A stretch of 5,982 nucleotides of DNA, taken from positions 1 through 5,982 of the forward strand of contig JADGNL010000145.1 in the NCBI GenBank assembly GCA_017883495.1, given 5' to 3'. Source of the DNA: Methanomicrobiales archaeon (GTDB lineage Archaea; Halobacteriota; Methanomicrobia; Methanomicrobiales; Methanospirillaceae). This document shows positions 1-5,982 of the stretch, one piece after another; the first letter of the stretch is position 1; each line of letters opens with the position of its first letter. The notes beneath the pieces are model-generated. The model was not told where the DNA came from. It made no database searches and saw nothing but the letters and a program-made list of their open reading frames with translations. The position numbers were made by a program, and so were the translations under genes.

Positions 1-1405
1 CCCGACCTCGACCGTCGCGCCCGAGGCCTCGATCGTCCCCGTGAGATCATGGAGAACCTCCGCGAGCACCGCGCCCGCGTCCGTCGCCTCGAGCGTCCTG
101 CCGGTCGTGGCCACGCGGGAGAGGGCGAGCAGATCCTTGATCTGCGCCTGCATCCGGGTGCCGCCGTCGACGATGAAGTCGATATACTCGCCCGCGGTCC
201 CGTCGAGCCGATCCCTGTACCGCCGCACGAGGAGTTGCGAGAACGAGATGATCGACCGGAGCGGCTCCTGAAGATCGTGGCTGGCAACGTACGCGAACCG
301 CTCGAGATCCTCGTTGGAGCGCTGCAGCTCGGCCGCGAACTCCTGGAGGGCGCCTCCGCGCGCCTGATCTCGGTGACGTCCTGGAAGACCGTGGCGAACG
401 TCTCCGGTTTCGTGGAGACCACGGAGATCCGGAAGTGCCTGTCCAGGGGCGCGAAGTACTCCGTGAACCACGCGGAGACCCCTCGTCTCGGCCACCTGCC
501 GATAGATCTCTAAGAACGGCGGATCCTCCGTCCCATGGAGCCGGCTCGCAGGCGCACCCGCGGCCCGTTCGACAGGGATCGAGGTGTTCCTCTCGAACGC
601 GGGGTTCGCGTCGACGATCCGGTAGTCGACCGGCAGGCCGTCATCGTCGTAAACCAGCTCGTGGATGGCGAAACCCCCTCGCTCATGGAGGCGAAGAGGC
701 CCCGGAACCGATCCTCGCTCTCCTGGAGCGCTTCCTGCGCCCGTTTCGGGATCGCGCTCCTGAGGATCTCCCACTCCCCCGTTTGATGAGGGCGAACTCG
801 TGGTTGTCGATGACGTCCACGATCTCCTTGGGCCCGCACATCGCGGGCGAGTACGTGCAGACCGCGAGCATGCGGTGCTGGCCGATGACGTCGTTGACCA
901 TCTCCTCGTACCGCTAGAAGTCGTCCCAGACCGTCTCCTCGAGCCAGAAGGTGTTGCCGGTCAGGCGCAGCCCCCCGAACTCGCGGCCGCGCGCCTCGTT
1001 CAGTCTGTCGAGCCAGCCCTGGAGCAGGGCCGCCTCGTCGAACCGCCCGTCCCGGACGTACCAGTCCCGATAGTCCAGGATCTCGATCCGGTCCCGCGCG
1101 ATCCGCTCGTCGAGGTCGGGGACGGCCGCGCGGAGGGCACGGGCCGCGTCCTCCACCTCGAGCGGCGCCGAGGGGATCCACATGCAGAACTCATTGGCCA
1201 TGAGCCCTTCCCGGAAGTACGGGACCGGCGTGTCCACGAGGTCGGCCGCCGTCTCGTAGAACTGGCAGAAATGCGCGCCCCACGGCACGTCGCCGACGAC
1301 CTCGATCCGGGTCCGCCGGAGGCGGCTTCCCGTCATGCCCTCGGCGGCCAGCGCGTTCAACGGCAAAGCGTGATTGTGGTGGCCGACGTCCGCTGCGGGG
1401 CTCAT
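1..1405 (-). pseudogene. MEDS-PAS sensor histidine kinase, disrupted, 3' end outside window
   Basis: The minus strand encodes a cytoplasmic-type sensor kinase: no signal peptide or membrane segment is seen. The MEDS sensory domain (GDVPWGAHFCQFYE, LRLTGNTFWLEE) covers about 1405-783. A PAS domain follows (SEDRFRGLFASMSEG, VDYRIVDANPAFER, YFAPLDRHFRIS), about 745-365. Then comes the HisKA dimerisation and phosphoacceptor region (LERFAYVASHDLQEPLRSI), whose phosphorylatable His is codon 279-277. The ATPase domain lies beyond position 1. Five lesions break it: an in-frame TAG at 914-916; a one-base loss in the G run at 776-780; two extra bases (or one lost) at about 671-678; one extra base at 483; one base lost at about 352-353. 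Between lesions the protein stays family-like, and the last frame is open for 117 codons to the edge. ATG 1405 opens the frame, but ATG 1336 (MTGSRLRRTRIEVVGD) fits the usual MEDS start better. Its signal is unknown. Decay is the likeliest reading; sequencing error is possible for the homopolymer indels. Confidence 0.85.
914..916 (-). other. In-frame TAG codon inside the MEDS domain
   Basis: On the minus strand the codons read GAC GAC TTC TAG CGG TAC GAG GAG ATG. The same frame continues afterwards as RYEEMVNDVIGQHRM and CTYSPAMCGPKEIVDVIDNH, the expected end of a MEDS domain. The stop is therefore a single-codon interruption with no frame change. A nonsense mutation (for example from TAC, AAG, GAG or CAG) is the simplest explanation. 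Pyrrolysine readthrough is a theoretical alternative in methanogens. Confidence 0.9.
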
Positions 1406-1448
1406 CAGGGTGAGGTTCGGCTCCCCAGTGAAAATTGTTGCATCGGGA

Positions 1449-1499
1449 TTACTCGTCCTGCGGCCGCGACCCGGCTATCGGCATGCAGAGACCTGACAT
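1449..1499 (-). CDS. Possible 16-residue mini-ORF upstream of the kinase
   Basis: On the minus strand, ATG at 1499 opens a 16-codon frame (MSGLCMPIAGSRPQDE) ending in TAA. It is preceded by AAAGGTGG about seven bases upstream; AGGTG matches the archaeal anti-Shine-Dalgarno end of 16S rRNA. This ribosome binding site is better than anything in front of the kinase start. The peptide resembles nothing I recognise, has no leader-peptide codon runs, and could be a chance frame. Confidence 0.15.
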   Translation of the reverse strand: MSGLCMPIAGSRPQDE

Positions 1500-1663
1500 T
1501 GCCGTTCCACCTTTCTCCGGTTCCGGCGTGGCCGTCTAACGGGGTGGATGGCAACGGGGGGAGACCCCGGGGAGCTGCGGGGGACAGCGAGATCGATAGA
1601 AGACGTGGGGACCCATCCTATTCTCGGTGTTGGACAGAAAGGTGGGCCGCACAGATACTCTCG

Positions 1664-1690
1664 CAATAGTACTGATAAATATTACAATTT
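1664..1690. promoter_or_regulatory. AT-rich island, candidate TATA box
   Basis: Positions 1664-1690 (centred on GATAAATATTAC) are strikingly AT-rich against the GC-rich surroundings. ATAAATATT resembles an archaeal TATA box on the plus strand, about 55 bases before the relic frame. The complement (TATTTATC) would serve the kinase, but that start lies about 270 bases or more away. It may be the surviving promoter of the gene from which the relic derives. No purine-rich BRE is clear. Confidence 0.3.
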
Positions 1691-1732
1691 CTCCTGAATC
1701 ATCTTGTCCGAACCGCGCGGTCGGCTCGGGCC

Positions 1733-1990
1733 GTGTGGAGGCGGAGTCCCGCCGCTCCGATTCAGGCCGAGGGCGAGAGCGGGGGCGTCACCGGCACAAG
1801 CCACGGGTTCGGCTACGACAACGTCAGGGCGGTGAAGTTCGACGCGGCAGGCGCGATCGAGTGGCAGCAGCTGCTCAACGGGAGCCATTCCGATTACGGG
1901 TGCGAGATCGAGCCGATGGCCGCTTTCGACTGCAACGGCAACGGTCGGATCGACTTCACCGATGTCGTCTGGCTCTTCACCCACCTCTGA
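1733..1990 (+). pseudogene. Relic of a surface protein with the dockerin-like C-terminal cassette
   Basis: An 85-codon frame from GTG 1733 joins two recognisable pieces. The first (GYDNVRAVKFDAAGAIEWQQ followed by LLNGSHSDYG) resembles one blade of the WQxLLGGSxxDYGxxIxxT repeats found in large secreted methanogen proteins. The second (PMAAFDCNGNGRIDFTDVVW, then LFTHL and TGA) is the end of a dockerin-like domain and closely matches the end of the neighbouring large gene. Only one EF-hand-like loop (D-x-N-x-N-x-R-x-D-x-x-D) remains instead of two. No signal peptide is present, and the first 15 or so codons are not protein-like, so the front and middle of the original gene seem lost. A genuine small protein cannot be excluded but lacks an export signal or good start. 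Confidence 0.7.
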
Positions 1991-2010
1991 TCGCCAGACC
2001 ACTCTCTCAG

Positions 2011-2015
2011 TTTTT
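2011..2015 (+). terminator. Weak T-tract downstream of the relic
   Basis: A run of five T (CTCAGTTTTTACC) lies about 20 bases after the relic stop. Archaeal termination often uses short T tracts without a hairpin. No stem is seen, so the support is slight. Confidence 0.2.
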
Positions 2016-2096
2016 ACCGCCGTGCGGGGGCGATCGCGCACACCAAGCACGGGGCACGTCGGAAGCCTCATCGGGTCGAACGATACACCGATACAT

Positions 2097-4682
2097 ATGC
2101 AATACTGCCGGGTTCGGCTGGCCTTCGTGCTGCTCGTACTCCTCGCCCTTCTCCCGCTCGGGGCTCTCGCCGTAACCGACGGATCGAGCGGAGCCCGGCT
2201 TCTTCAGGCCGCCGCGCCCGGGGAATTCGGCTACGTGTATCCGGCCCCCGACCCGTCCGACCCGGTCGACGTGCCGGCCCCGTTCCCCGCATCCCCCGCA
2301 TCGCCGGCGCACGGCATGCGGACCCGGCAGTTCCCCGCGACAGCGGACCCCCAGCCGACCTTCGCCCCGAACAATACCATGCACGTGTACGTGGCGGCAA
2401 AGGACTCGACCGTCACGCCGCCGAACGCGACCATCTATCGTTGCGACGGCGTCGGCGACGAGCGCGAGATCAACGACGCGATCGCAGCGGCCCGGGGCGG
2501 GGTCGTCGAGCTCCTCGACGGCAACTTCCGCTGCTCGGGCCGGATCACGCTCCAGGCCAACACGACGCTCGAGGGGCAGGGGTCGGCGAACACGACGATC
2601 GAGATCGTGGCGAAGTCCGGCAGCTCGGGGTACCTCCCGATCGCGATCGGAGCCGAGTACGTTAACGTCGGGGGCTTCACCATGCGCGGCAACGCCTTCA
2701 TCATGGTCACGCGAAGCCACGTGCGGGTCCGGGACGTCCAGGCCACCTGCATCGACCTCAGCGGGAAATGGCGCACGGCCTCGGGCAATGGGATGTTCTT
2801 CGTCTGGGTGGCGCCGCCCGTGAACGTGGTCGACGACGTCGAGTTCTACGAGTGCCACGCCGTCGACTGCCACACGCACGGTTTCAACATGAACCAGGAC
2901 TACAACGACGGAGTCTGCCGCGCCACCACGAACATCCGGTTTCTCGACTGCGGGGCCGTCCGCTGCGGGTACGGGGTGGCCGGCGACCCGGGCATCACTG
3001 CCCCCGTCACGTCCACGAACCAGTCCCGCTCGGAGTGGATCACCGGGTTCGACCTCCACGAGTGGCAGGACCTGATCAACTGCGAGGTCGTCAACTGCAT
3101 CGCCGAGGACAACTGGGAGTCCGGGTTCCACCTCGAGCCCGGCGCCCGGTACGACGAAGCCACGGGCCGGGACATAGGTCCCCGGACGATCTCCCAGAAC
3201 ATCGTCTTCCGGAATTGCGTCAGCTCGAACAACGGCCAGAGGAACACCTACACCGCCCACTTCTTCATGTCCGGGTACTACCTCTCTCGCGACACGCACC
3301 TCTACGACTGCCAGTCCCTGAACAACCGGAACTGCGGGTACTACGTCCACGCCGGGGCCGCGAGCTCCTTCGAGGGCTGCACCGACGATGGCAGCACCTA
3401 CGGTTTCAAGGTCTGCAAGGCCAGCTCGGACATCACGATCACGGACTGCACCTCCGCGGACAACCTGCGCTGGGCCCTCTGGCTCTCGTTCTCCCAGCGG
3501 ATCCGGGTGGCGAACTTCCGGCACTCCGGTGTCGTCAGCGACCGCGGGTACCAGAGCAACCTCGGGTGGTACAAGGACGAGGACGCGTACCAGCTGCCCG
3601 TCACCGACTCCTCGTTCGAGATCACGGCCGTCGGGAACGGGATGCCGATCATCAACCGGGACGGGAGCAGGAACACGTACACGCTCCGGTACGAGGGGAC
3701 GGGCCCCGCCGATCCGGTGACCACGGACTTCTCCGCGGTTCCTGCCCTGGGCGACGCACCCCTCCGGGTCCAGTTCACCGACGGCTCGACCAACGCGACC
3801 GTGCGGTGCTGGGACTTCGGCGACGGGAACACCACGCCCGAGCAGAACCCGGTCCACGTTTACGGGGCGCCGGGCAACTACACGGTCACCCTGATCGCCG
3901 CGAACGACTTCCGATACGACACGGAGACGAAGACCGGCTTCATCAGCGTCATGGGGCCGGTCGCTGCGTCGTTCACGGCGACGCCGACCCTGGTCCCCGT
4001 CGGCGGATCGGTCCGGTTCACGGACACGTCGACGGGCAACCCGTACACACGTTCGTGGGACTTCGGGGACGGCGCCCGGTCGACCGAACGGAACCCGGTC
4101 CACGTCTACACCGCGCCCGGGACGTACACCGTTTCGCTAACGGCCGCCAACGCTCACTTCTCGAATACCAGGACCGTCCCGAACCTGGTCACGGTCTGCG
4201 TGCCGGCGAACGCCGCCTTCGTCGCGAACCGGACGACCGGCCCGTCCCCGCTCGCGATCCGGTTCAACAACACCTCCGCCGGGAACCCGACGACGTGGAC
4301 GTGGACCTTCGGGGACGGCGCGACCTCGCACGAGAAAGACCCCATCCATGTCTACGCCGCGGCCGGGGCGTACGACGTGAGCCTGACGGTCGCGAACGCG
4401 CTCGGTTCGGACGGCGAGGCGAAGACCCACTATATCGTGGTCGCGGCTCCTCCTCCGGCCGTGATACCGATCCCCGACAGTACCGGCTCTCCGACGGACA
4501 CGGACGCCGACGGGCTATACGACGATGTGAACGGCAACGGTCGCAGTGACTTCGCGGACGTCGTGCTCTACTTCAACCAGATGACGTGGATCGCGGCGAA
4601 CGAGCCGGTGGCGGCGTTCGACTTCAACGCGAACGGCCGGATCGACTTCGCGGACGTCGTCTGGCTCTTCAATCACCTGTAA
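2097..4682 (+). CDS. Secreted beta-helix protein with three PKD domains and dockerin-like C-terminus
   Basis: The product has 861 residues and is exported. Residues 1-25 form a signal peptide with arginines, then a Leu/Val core (FVLLVLLALLPLG) and an ALA cleavage site. A Pro/Ala/Asp-rich linker follows (about 45-90). Residues 115-170 (DGVGDEREINDAIAAARGG, LEGQGSANTTIEI) open a pectin-lyase-like right-handed beta-helix running to about 530. Three PKD domains follow at about 541-618, 622-701 and 704-783, each with W(D/T)FGDG and HVY...Y(T/D)V. Residues 800-861 hold two EF-hand-like repeats. The start at 2097 is chosen because the signal peptide begins there; the frame is open back to ATG 1962, but those codons overlap the relic and look random. 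No Shine-Dalgarno is evident. The beta-helix suggests carbohydrate binding or cleavage, but I cannot assign catalytic residues, so the function is unknown. No membrane anchor or PGF-CTERM tail is seen. The frame is intact. Confidence 0.92.
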   Translation: MQYCRVRLAFVLLVLLALLPLGALAVTDGSSGARLLQAAAPGEFGYVYPAPDPSDPVDVPAPFPASPASPAHGMRTRQFPATADPQPTFAPNNTMHVYVAAKDSTVTPPNATIYRCDGVGDEREINDAIAAARGGVVELLDGNFRCSGRITLQANTTLEGQGSANTTIEIVAKSGSSGYLPIAIGAEYVNVGGFTMRGNAFIMVTRSHVRVRDVQATCIDLSGKWRTASGNGMFFVWVAPPVNVVDDVEFYECHAVDCHTHGFNMNQDYNDGVCRATTNIRFLDCGAVRCGYGVAGDPGITAPVTSTNQSRSEWITGFDLHEWQDLINCEVVNCIAEDNWESGFHLEPGARYDEATGRDIGPRTISQNIVFRNCVSSNNGQRNTYTAHFFMSGYYLSRDTHLYDCQSLNNRNCGYYVHAGAASSFEGCTDDGSTYGFKVCKASSDITITDCTSADNLRWALWLSFSQRIRVANFRHSGVVSDRGYQSNLGWYKDEDAYQLPVTDSSFEITAVGNGMPIINRDGSRNTYTLRYEGTGPADPVTTDFSAVPALGDAPLRVQFTDGSTNATVRCWDFGDGNTTPEQNPVHVYGAPGNYTVTLIAANDFRYDTETKTGFISVMGPVAASFTATPTLVPVGGSVRFTDTSTGNPYTRSWDFGDGARSTERNPVHVYTAPGTYTVSLTAANAHFSNTRTVPNLVTVCVPANAAFVANRTTGPSPLAIRFNNTSAGNPTTWTWTFGDGATSHEKDPIHVYAAAGAYDVSLTVANALGSDGEAKTHYIVVAAPPPAVIPIPDSTGSPTDTDADGLYDDVNGNGRSDFADVVLYFNQMTWIAANEPVAAFDFNANGRIDFADVVWLFNHL
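2427..3686 (+). other. Parallel beta-helix domain with aligned cysteines
   Basis: Residues about 111-530 of the secreted protein form repeated rungs. Several share a pattern of a hydrophobic strand, then x-(D/N/E)-C, a turn, and G-F/Y: YECHAVDC, FLDCGAVRC, LINCEVVNC, FRNCVSSNN, LYDCQSLNN, FEGCTDDG, ITDCTSAD. The cysteines at 253, 285, 329, 374, 405, 428 and 451 hold the same place in successive rungs, with further ones at 258, 290, 334 and 413. Spacing falls to 23 residues in the last rungs, close to a regular beta-helix turn. Confidence 0.75.
3717..4445 (+). repeat. Three tandem PKD domains
   Basis: Three modules of about 80 residues lie head to tail. Their anchor motifs are WDFGDGNTTPEQNPVHVY, WDFGDGARSTERNPVHVY and WTFGDGATSHEKDPIHVY, each followed by G-x-Y-x-V-(T/S)-L-x-(A/V)-A-N. 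PKD domains are Ig-like folds of extracellular proteins and act as spacers or in carbohydrate or protein contact. Here they separate the beta-helix from the C-terminal repeats. Confidence 0.93.
4494..4682 (+). other. Dockerin-like C-terminal domain with two EF-hand-type loops
   Basis: The segment starts with a DTDADGLYDD stretch, which looks calcium-binding. Two related loops follow: DVNGNGRSDFADVVLYFN and DFNANGRIDFADVVWLFN. Each places acidic or Asn residues at loop positions 1, 3, 5, 9 and 12, as in dockerin type I repeats. Calcium binding is inferred from these residues. Whether it docks to a cohesin or anchors the protein in the cell envelope cannot be told; no cohesin gene is in the window. 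Confidence 0.8.
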
Positions 4683-4869
4683 GACTCGGATTCACTCTTT
4701 CCCTGTGGAGCACGTCCCCGGAATGCGACCGAGCCCGTCACGGTCGTAGCCACGAACTAAATCGGACGTATGGCGGCGTCGAGTAAACGGCGTTGATGCG
4801 AGACCCGGCGTTCGGTCGCGGGAACGACCACGAGGGCCGCGCGTTCGACCGGGAGCGGCCTGATTCGGT
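4683..4869 (+). promoter_or_regulatory. Intergenic region before the ABC operon
   Basis: The 187 bases hold an inverted repeat, CGACCG (4726-4731) with CGGTCG (4741-4746), and a loop of nine bases. It lacks a T tract, so its role as a terminator is doubtful. ACTAAATCGG (4757-4766) is only a poor TATA candidate. A 25-codon frame from ATG 4796 ends at 4873, overlapping the ATPase start as ATGA. GGGAG at 4851-4855 lies 14 bases before ATG 4870, rather far for a ribosome binding site. Confidence 0.35.
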
Positions 4870-5792
4870 ATGACGGAAGATGCCATCACGACGGAGAATC
4901 TCACCAAGCATTTCGGCGACGTCCGTGCGGTCGAAAGCGTCTTCCTGAACGTCGGCCGGGGAGAGAGACCTACGGATTTCTCGGCCTCAACGGGGCGGGG
5001 AAGTCGACGACCATCGGAATGCTGATGGGGATGATCCGCCCCACGAGCGGCTCGGCGTTTCTGTTCGGCGAGAAGGTCGATCCGTTCGCGTATCGATTAT
5101 GGGAGAGCGTCGGGTTTCTCGCTGAGACTCCGCACGCCTACCCCGAGCTGACGGTCCGCGAGAACCTCGAGATCGTACGGCGAATGCGCGGGCTGACCGA
5201 TCGGGACTCGGTCGATGCGGCGATCGACCGGTTGGGGCTGAGCGCGTACGGGGACAGAAAGGCGCAGCACCTCTCGCTGGGGAACGCGCAGCGGCTCGGG
5301 CTGGCCGGAGCGCTCATGCACGATCCCGATCTCCTGATCCTGGACGAGCCCGCGAACGGGCTGGACCCCGCGGGGATCGTCGAGATCCGGCACCTCCTCG
5401 GAGAGCTCGCGTCCGATCGCGGGGTGACCGTCTTTATCTCCAGCCATATCCTGGGAGAGGTGTCGAGGGTCGTGGACCGGATCGGGATCATCCACGAGGG
5501 CCGGCTGCTGCAGGAGGTGCCGGCGAACCTGCTCGAGCACCTCCTGAAGAGGGAACTGATCGTCGATGCCAGCGACCGACGGGCGGCGTGCGCGATCCTC
5601 GAGCGAGCCGGATTCGCGGTCCGCCCTTCCGGAGAGGGACCTCTCGAGATACCGGACGAAGATGCAATCCGGCATCCCGAGGAGATCGCGCGGATTCTGG
5701 TGAACGGCGGGGAACCGCCGACCCTGCTCAAAATCGAAGAGGAGGACCCCGAGTCGTATTTCCTGAGAATGCTCGGAGCGGATGCACGATGA
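4870..5792 (+). CDS. ABC-2 type transporter ATP-binding protein, frameshifted near the N-terminus
   Basis: This is the ATP-hydrolysing subunit of an ABC-2 exporter. From ATG 4870 (MTEDAITTENLTKHFGDVRA) the frame breaks in GGGGAGAGAGACC (4958-4970) and stops at 5023-5025. Removing two bases (one GA unit) joins it to the next frame, TYGFLGLNGAGKSTT, restoring Walker A at 4983-5009. Repaired numbering gives about 306 residues, normal for the family: Walker A 38-46, a variant signature LSLGNAQR at 134-141, Walker B LLILDEP at about 154-160, and the H-loop SSHIL with His 192. Glu stands where the Q-loop Gln is usual (FLAETPHAYPELTV). The downstream frame could start at ATG 5019, but that product would lack Walker A and could not bind ATP normally. 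The permease gene overlaps its stop, so the two form an operon. The cargo is unknown. Sequencing error or recent mutation are equally possible causes, since the rest is well conserved. Confidence 0.85.
5775..5778 (+). promoter_or_regulatory. Ribosome binding site of the permease gene
   Basis: GGAG lies ten bases before ATG 5789 and inside the end of the ATPase gene. It supports this start together with the ATGA overlap. Confidence 0.5.
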
Positions 5793-5982
5793 ATTCGGTC
5801 ATTCCGACGATCCGGGTCGAGGGCCTGAAGCTTCGTCGATCGAAGATCGTTCCGATCTCGATCCCTCTCTTCGTCTTCATTCCCCTGATGATGGGGATGA
5901 TGATGTACGTCTCCAGGGATCCGGAGCTGTCGGGGCGATTGGGCATCGCGGGCTCGAAGGTGGCGCTCTTCGGAGACTCCGA
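5789..5982 (+). CDS. ABC-2 type transporter permease, N-terminal part
   Basis: The gene starts at ATG 5789, sharing ATGA with the ATPase stop, which implies translational coupling. The 64 visible codons begin MNSVIPTIRVEGLKLRRSK, the usual cytoplasmic lead-in of ABC-2 permeases (E-x-L-K-L-R-R-S). A first membrane segment follows at about residues 20-41 (IVPISIPLFVFIPLMMGMMM, then YV), rich in methionine. The rest of the gene lies beyond the window. It should form the membrane channel used by the ATPase encoded upstream. The transported substrate cannot be inferred. Confidence 0.85.
   Translation, partial: MNSVIPTIRVEGLKLRRSKIVPISIPLFVFIPLMMGMMMYVSRDPELSGRLGIAGSKVALFGDS

Larger units (their letters stand above)
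1406..1732. other. Intergenic region between the kinase and the relic gene
   Basis: About 330 bases separate the minus-strand kinase from the plus-strand relic. No protein-like reading frame, RNA gene or repeat array is seen. It contains a perfect CCCCGGGG palindrome at 1565-1572, a tiny minus-strand frame with a good ribosome binding site (1449-1499), and an AT-rich island near 1664-1690. As the gap between outward-facing genes, it should hold both promoters, but no strong archaeal TATA box is seen close to the kinase start. Confidence 0.6.

Noticed and set aside
49..513. 154-codon plus-strand frame
   Set aside because: It is antisense to the HisKA and PAS parts of the kinase, which are clearly recognisable on the other strand.
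914..916. Annotating the amber codon as pyrrolysine
   Set aside because: No pyl gene is visible, Methanomicrobiales generally lack the system, and four other lesions already break the gene. It is kept only as a point to check.
1565..1572. CCCCGGGG palindrome as an operator
   Set aside because: An 8-base GC palindrome is expected by chance in such GC-rich DNA, and it is neither repeated nor placed near a core promoter.
800..1669. 289-codon plus-strand frame
   Set aside because: It is antisense to the MEDS kinase, and its translation shows no family motif, whereas the minus strand reads as MEDS.
1962..2096. Earlier in-frame start for the large gene
   Set aside because: The first codons overlap the relic's conserved ending in another frame and look random. 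The signal peptide begins at ATG 2097.
2007..4103. 698-codon minus-strand open frame
   Set aside because: It lies fully antisense to the large secreted-protein gene. Its Arg/Val/Asp/Gly-rich, motif-free composition is typical of antisense frames in GC-rich DNA, while the plus strand has clear domains.
2768..4549. 593-codon plus-strand frame inside the large gene
   Set aside because: It is an Arg- and Pro-rich out-of-frame shadow of the beta-helix and PKD coding sequence with no recognisable domain.
1..5982. tRNA, rRNA, CRISPR array or insertion sequence
   Set aside because: No cloverleaf-like sequence, regular direct repeats with spacers, transposase motif or terminal inverted repeats were seen on reading both strands.

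Overview
The window looks archaeal and most likely comes from a GC-rich methanogen of the Methanomicrobiales (Methanoculleus-like). Three features support this: a MEDS-type sensor domain joined to PAS and histidine kinase domains, a secreted beta-helix protein with PKD domains, and a C-terminal pair of EF-hand-like repeats (NGNGRxDFADVV type) that I associate with surface proteins of this order. The assignment rests on recognised sequence style; no database search was run.

Layout. Positions 1-1405 on the minus strand hold the front part of a sensor histidine kinase (MEDS, then PAS, then the HisKA H-box). It runs off the left edge and is interrupted by one in-frame TAG and four reading-frame shifts. 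Positions 1406-1732 are mostly non-coding, with an AT-rich island at about 1664-1690. Positions 1733-1990 on the plus strand are a short relic of a surface protein. Its end is nearly the same 26-codon segment that ends the next gene. Positions 2097-4682 on the plus strand encode an intact 861-residue secreted protein: signal peptide, right-handed beta-helix with a line of cysteines, three PKD domains and a dockerin-like C-terminus. Positions 4870-5792 encode an ABC-2 type ATP-binding protein whose frame breaks in a GA tract just before the Walker A motif. Its permease gene starts at 5789 in an ATGA overlap and runs off the right edge.

How the genes fit together. The ATPase and permease form a typical two-gene ABC-2 export operon. 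The large secreted protein is probably a cell-envelope or extracellular carbohydrate-associated protein. The relic shows that genes with the same C-terminal cassette have been duplicated or recombined here. The kinase faces away from the other genes, and nothing in the sequence ties it to them. Six disruptions (one nonsense, five indels) fall in the flanking genes, and none falls in the 2.6-kb central gene. That uneven spread favours real decay of the kinase, but several indels lie in short homopolymers or a dinucleotide tract, so sequencing error cannot be excluded. I see no convincing, wholly new multi-gene system. The most interesting items are the central protein, its shared C-terminal cassette, and the in-frame amber codon in a methanogen-type gene.
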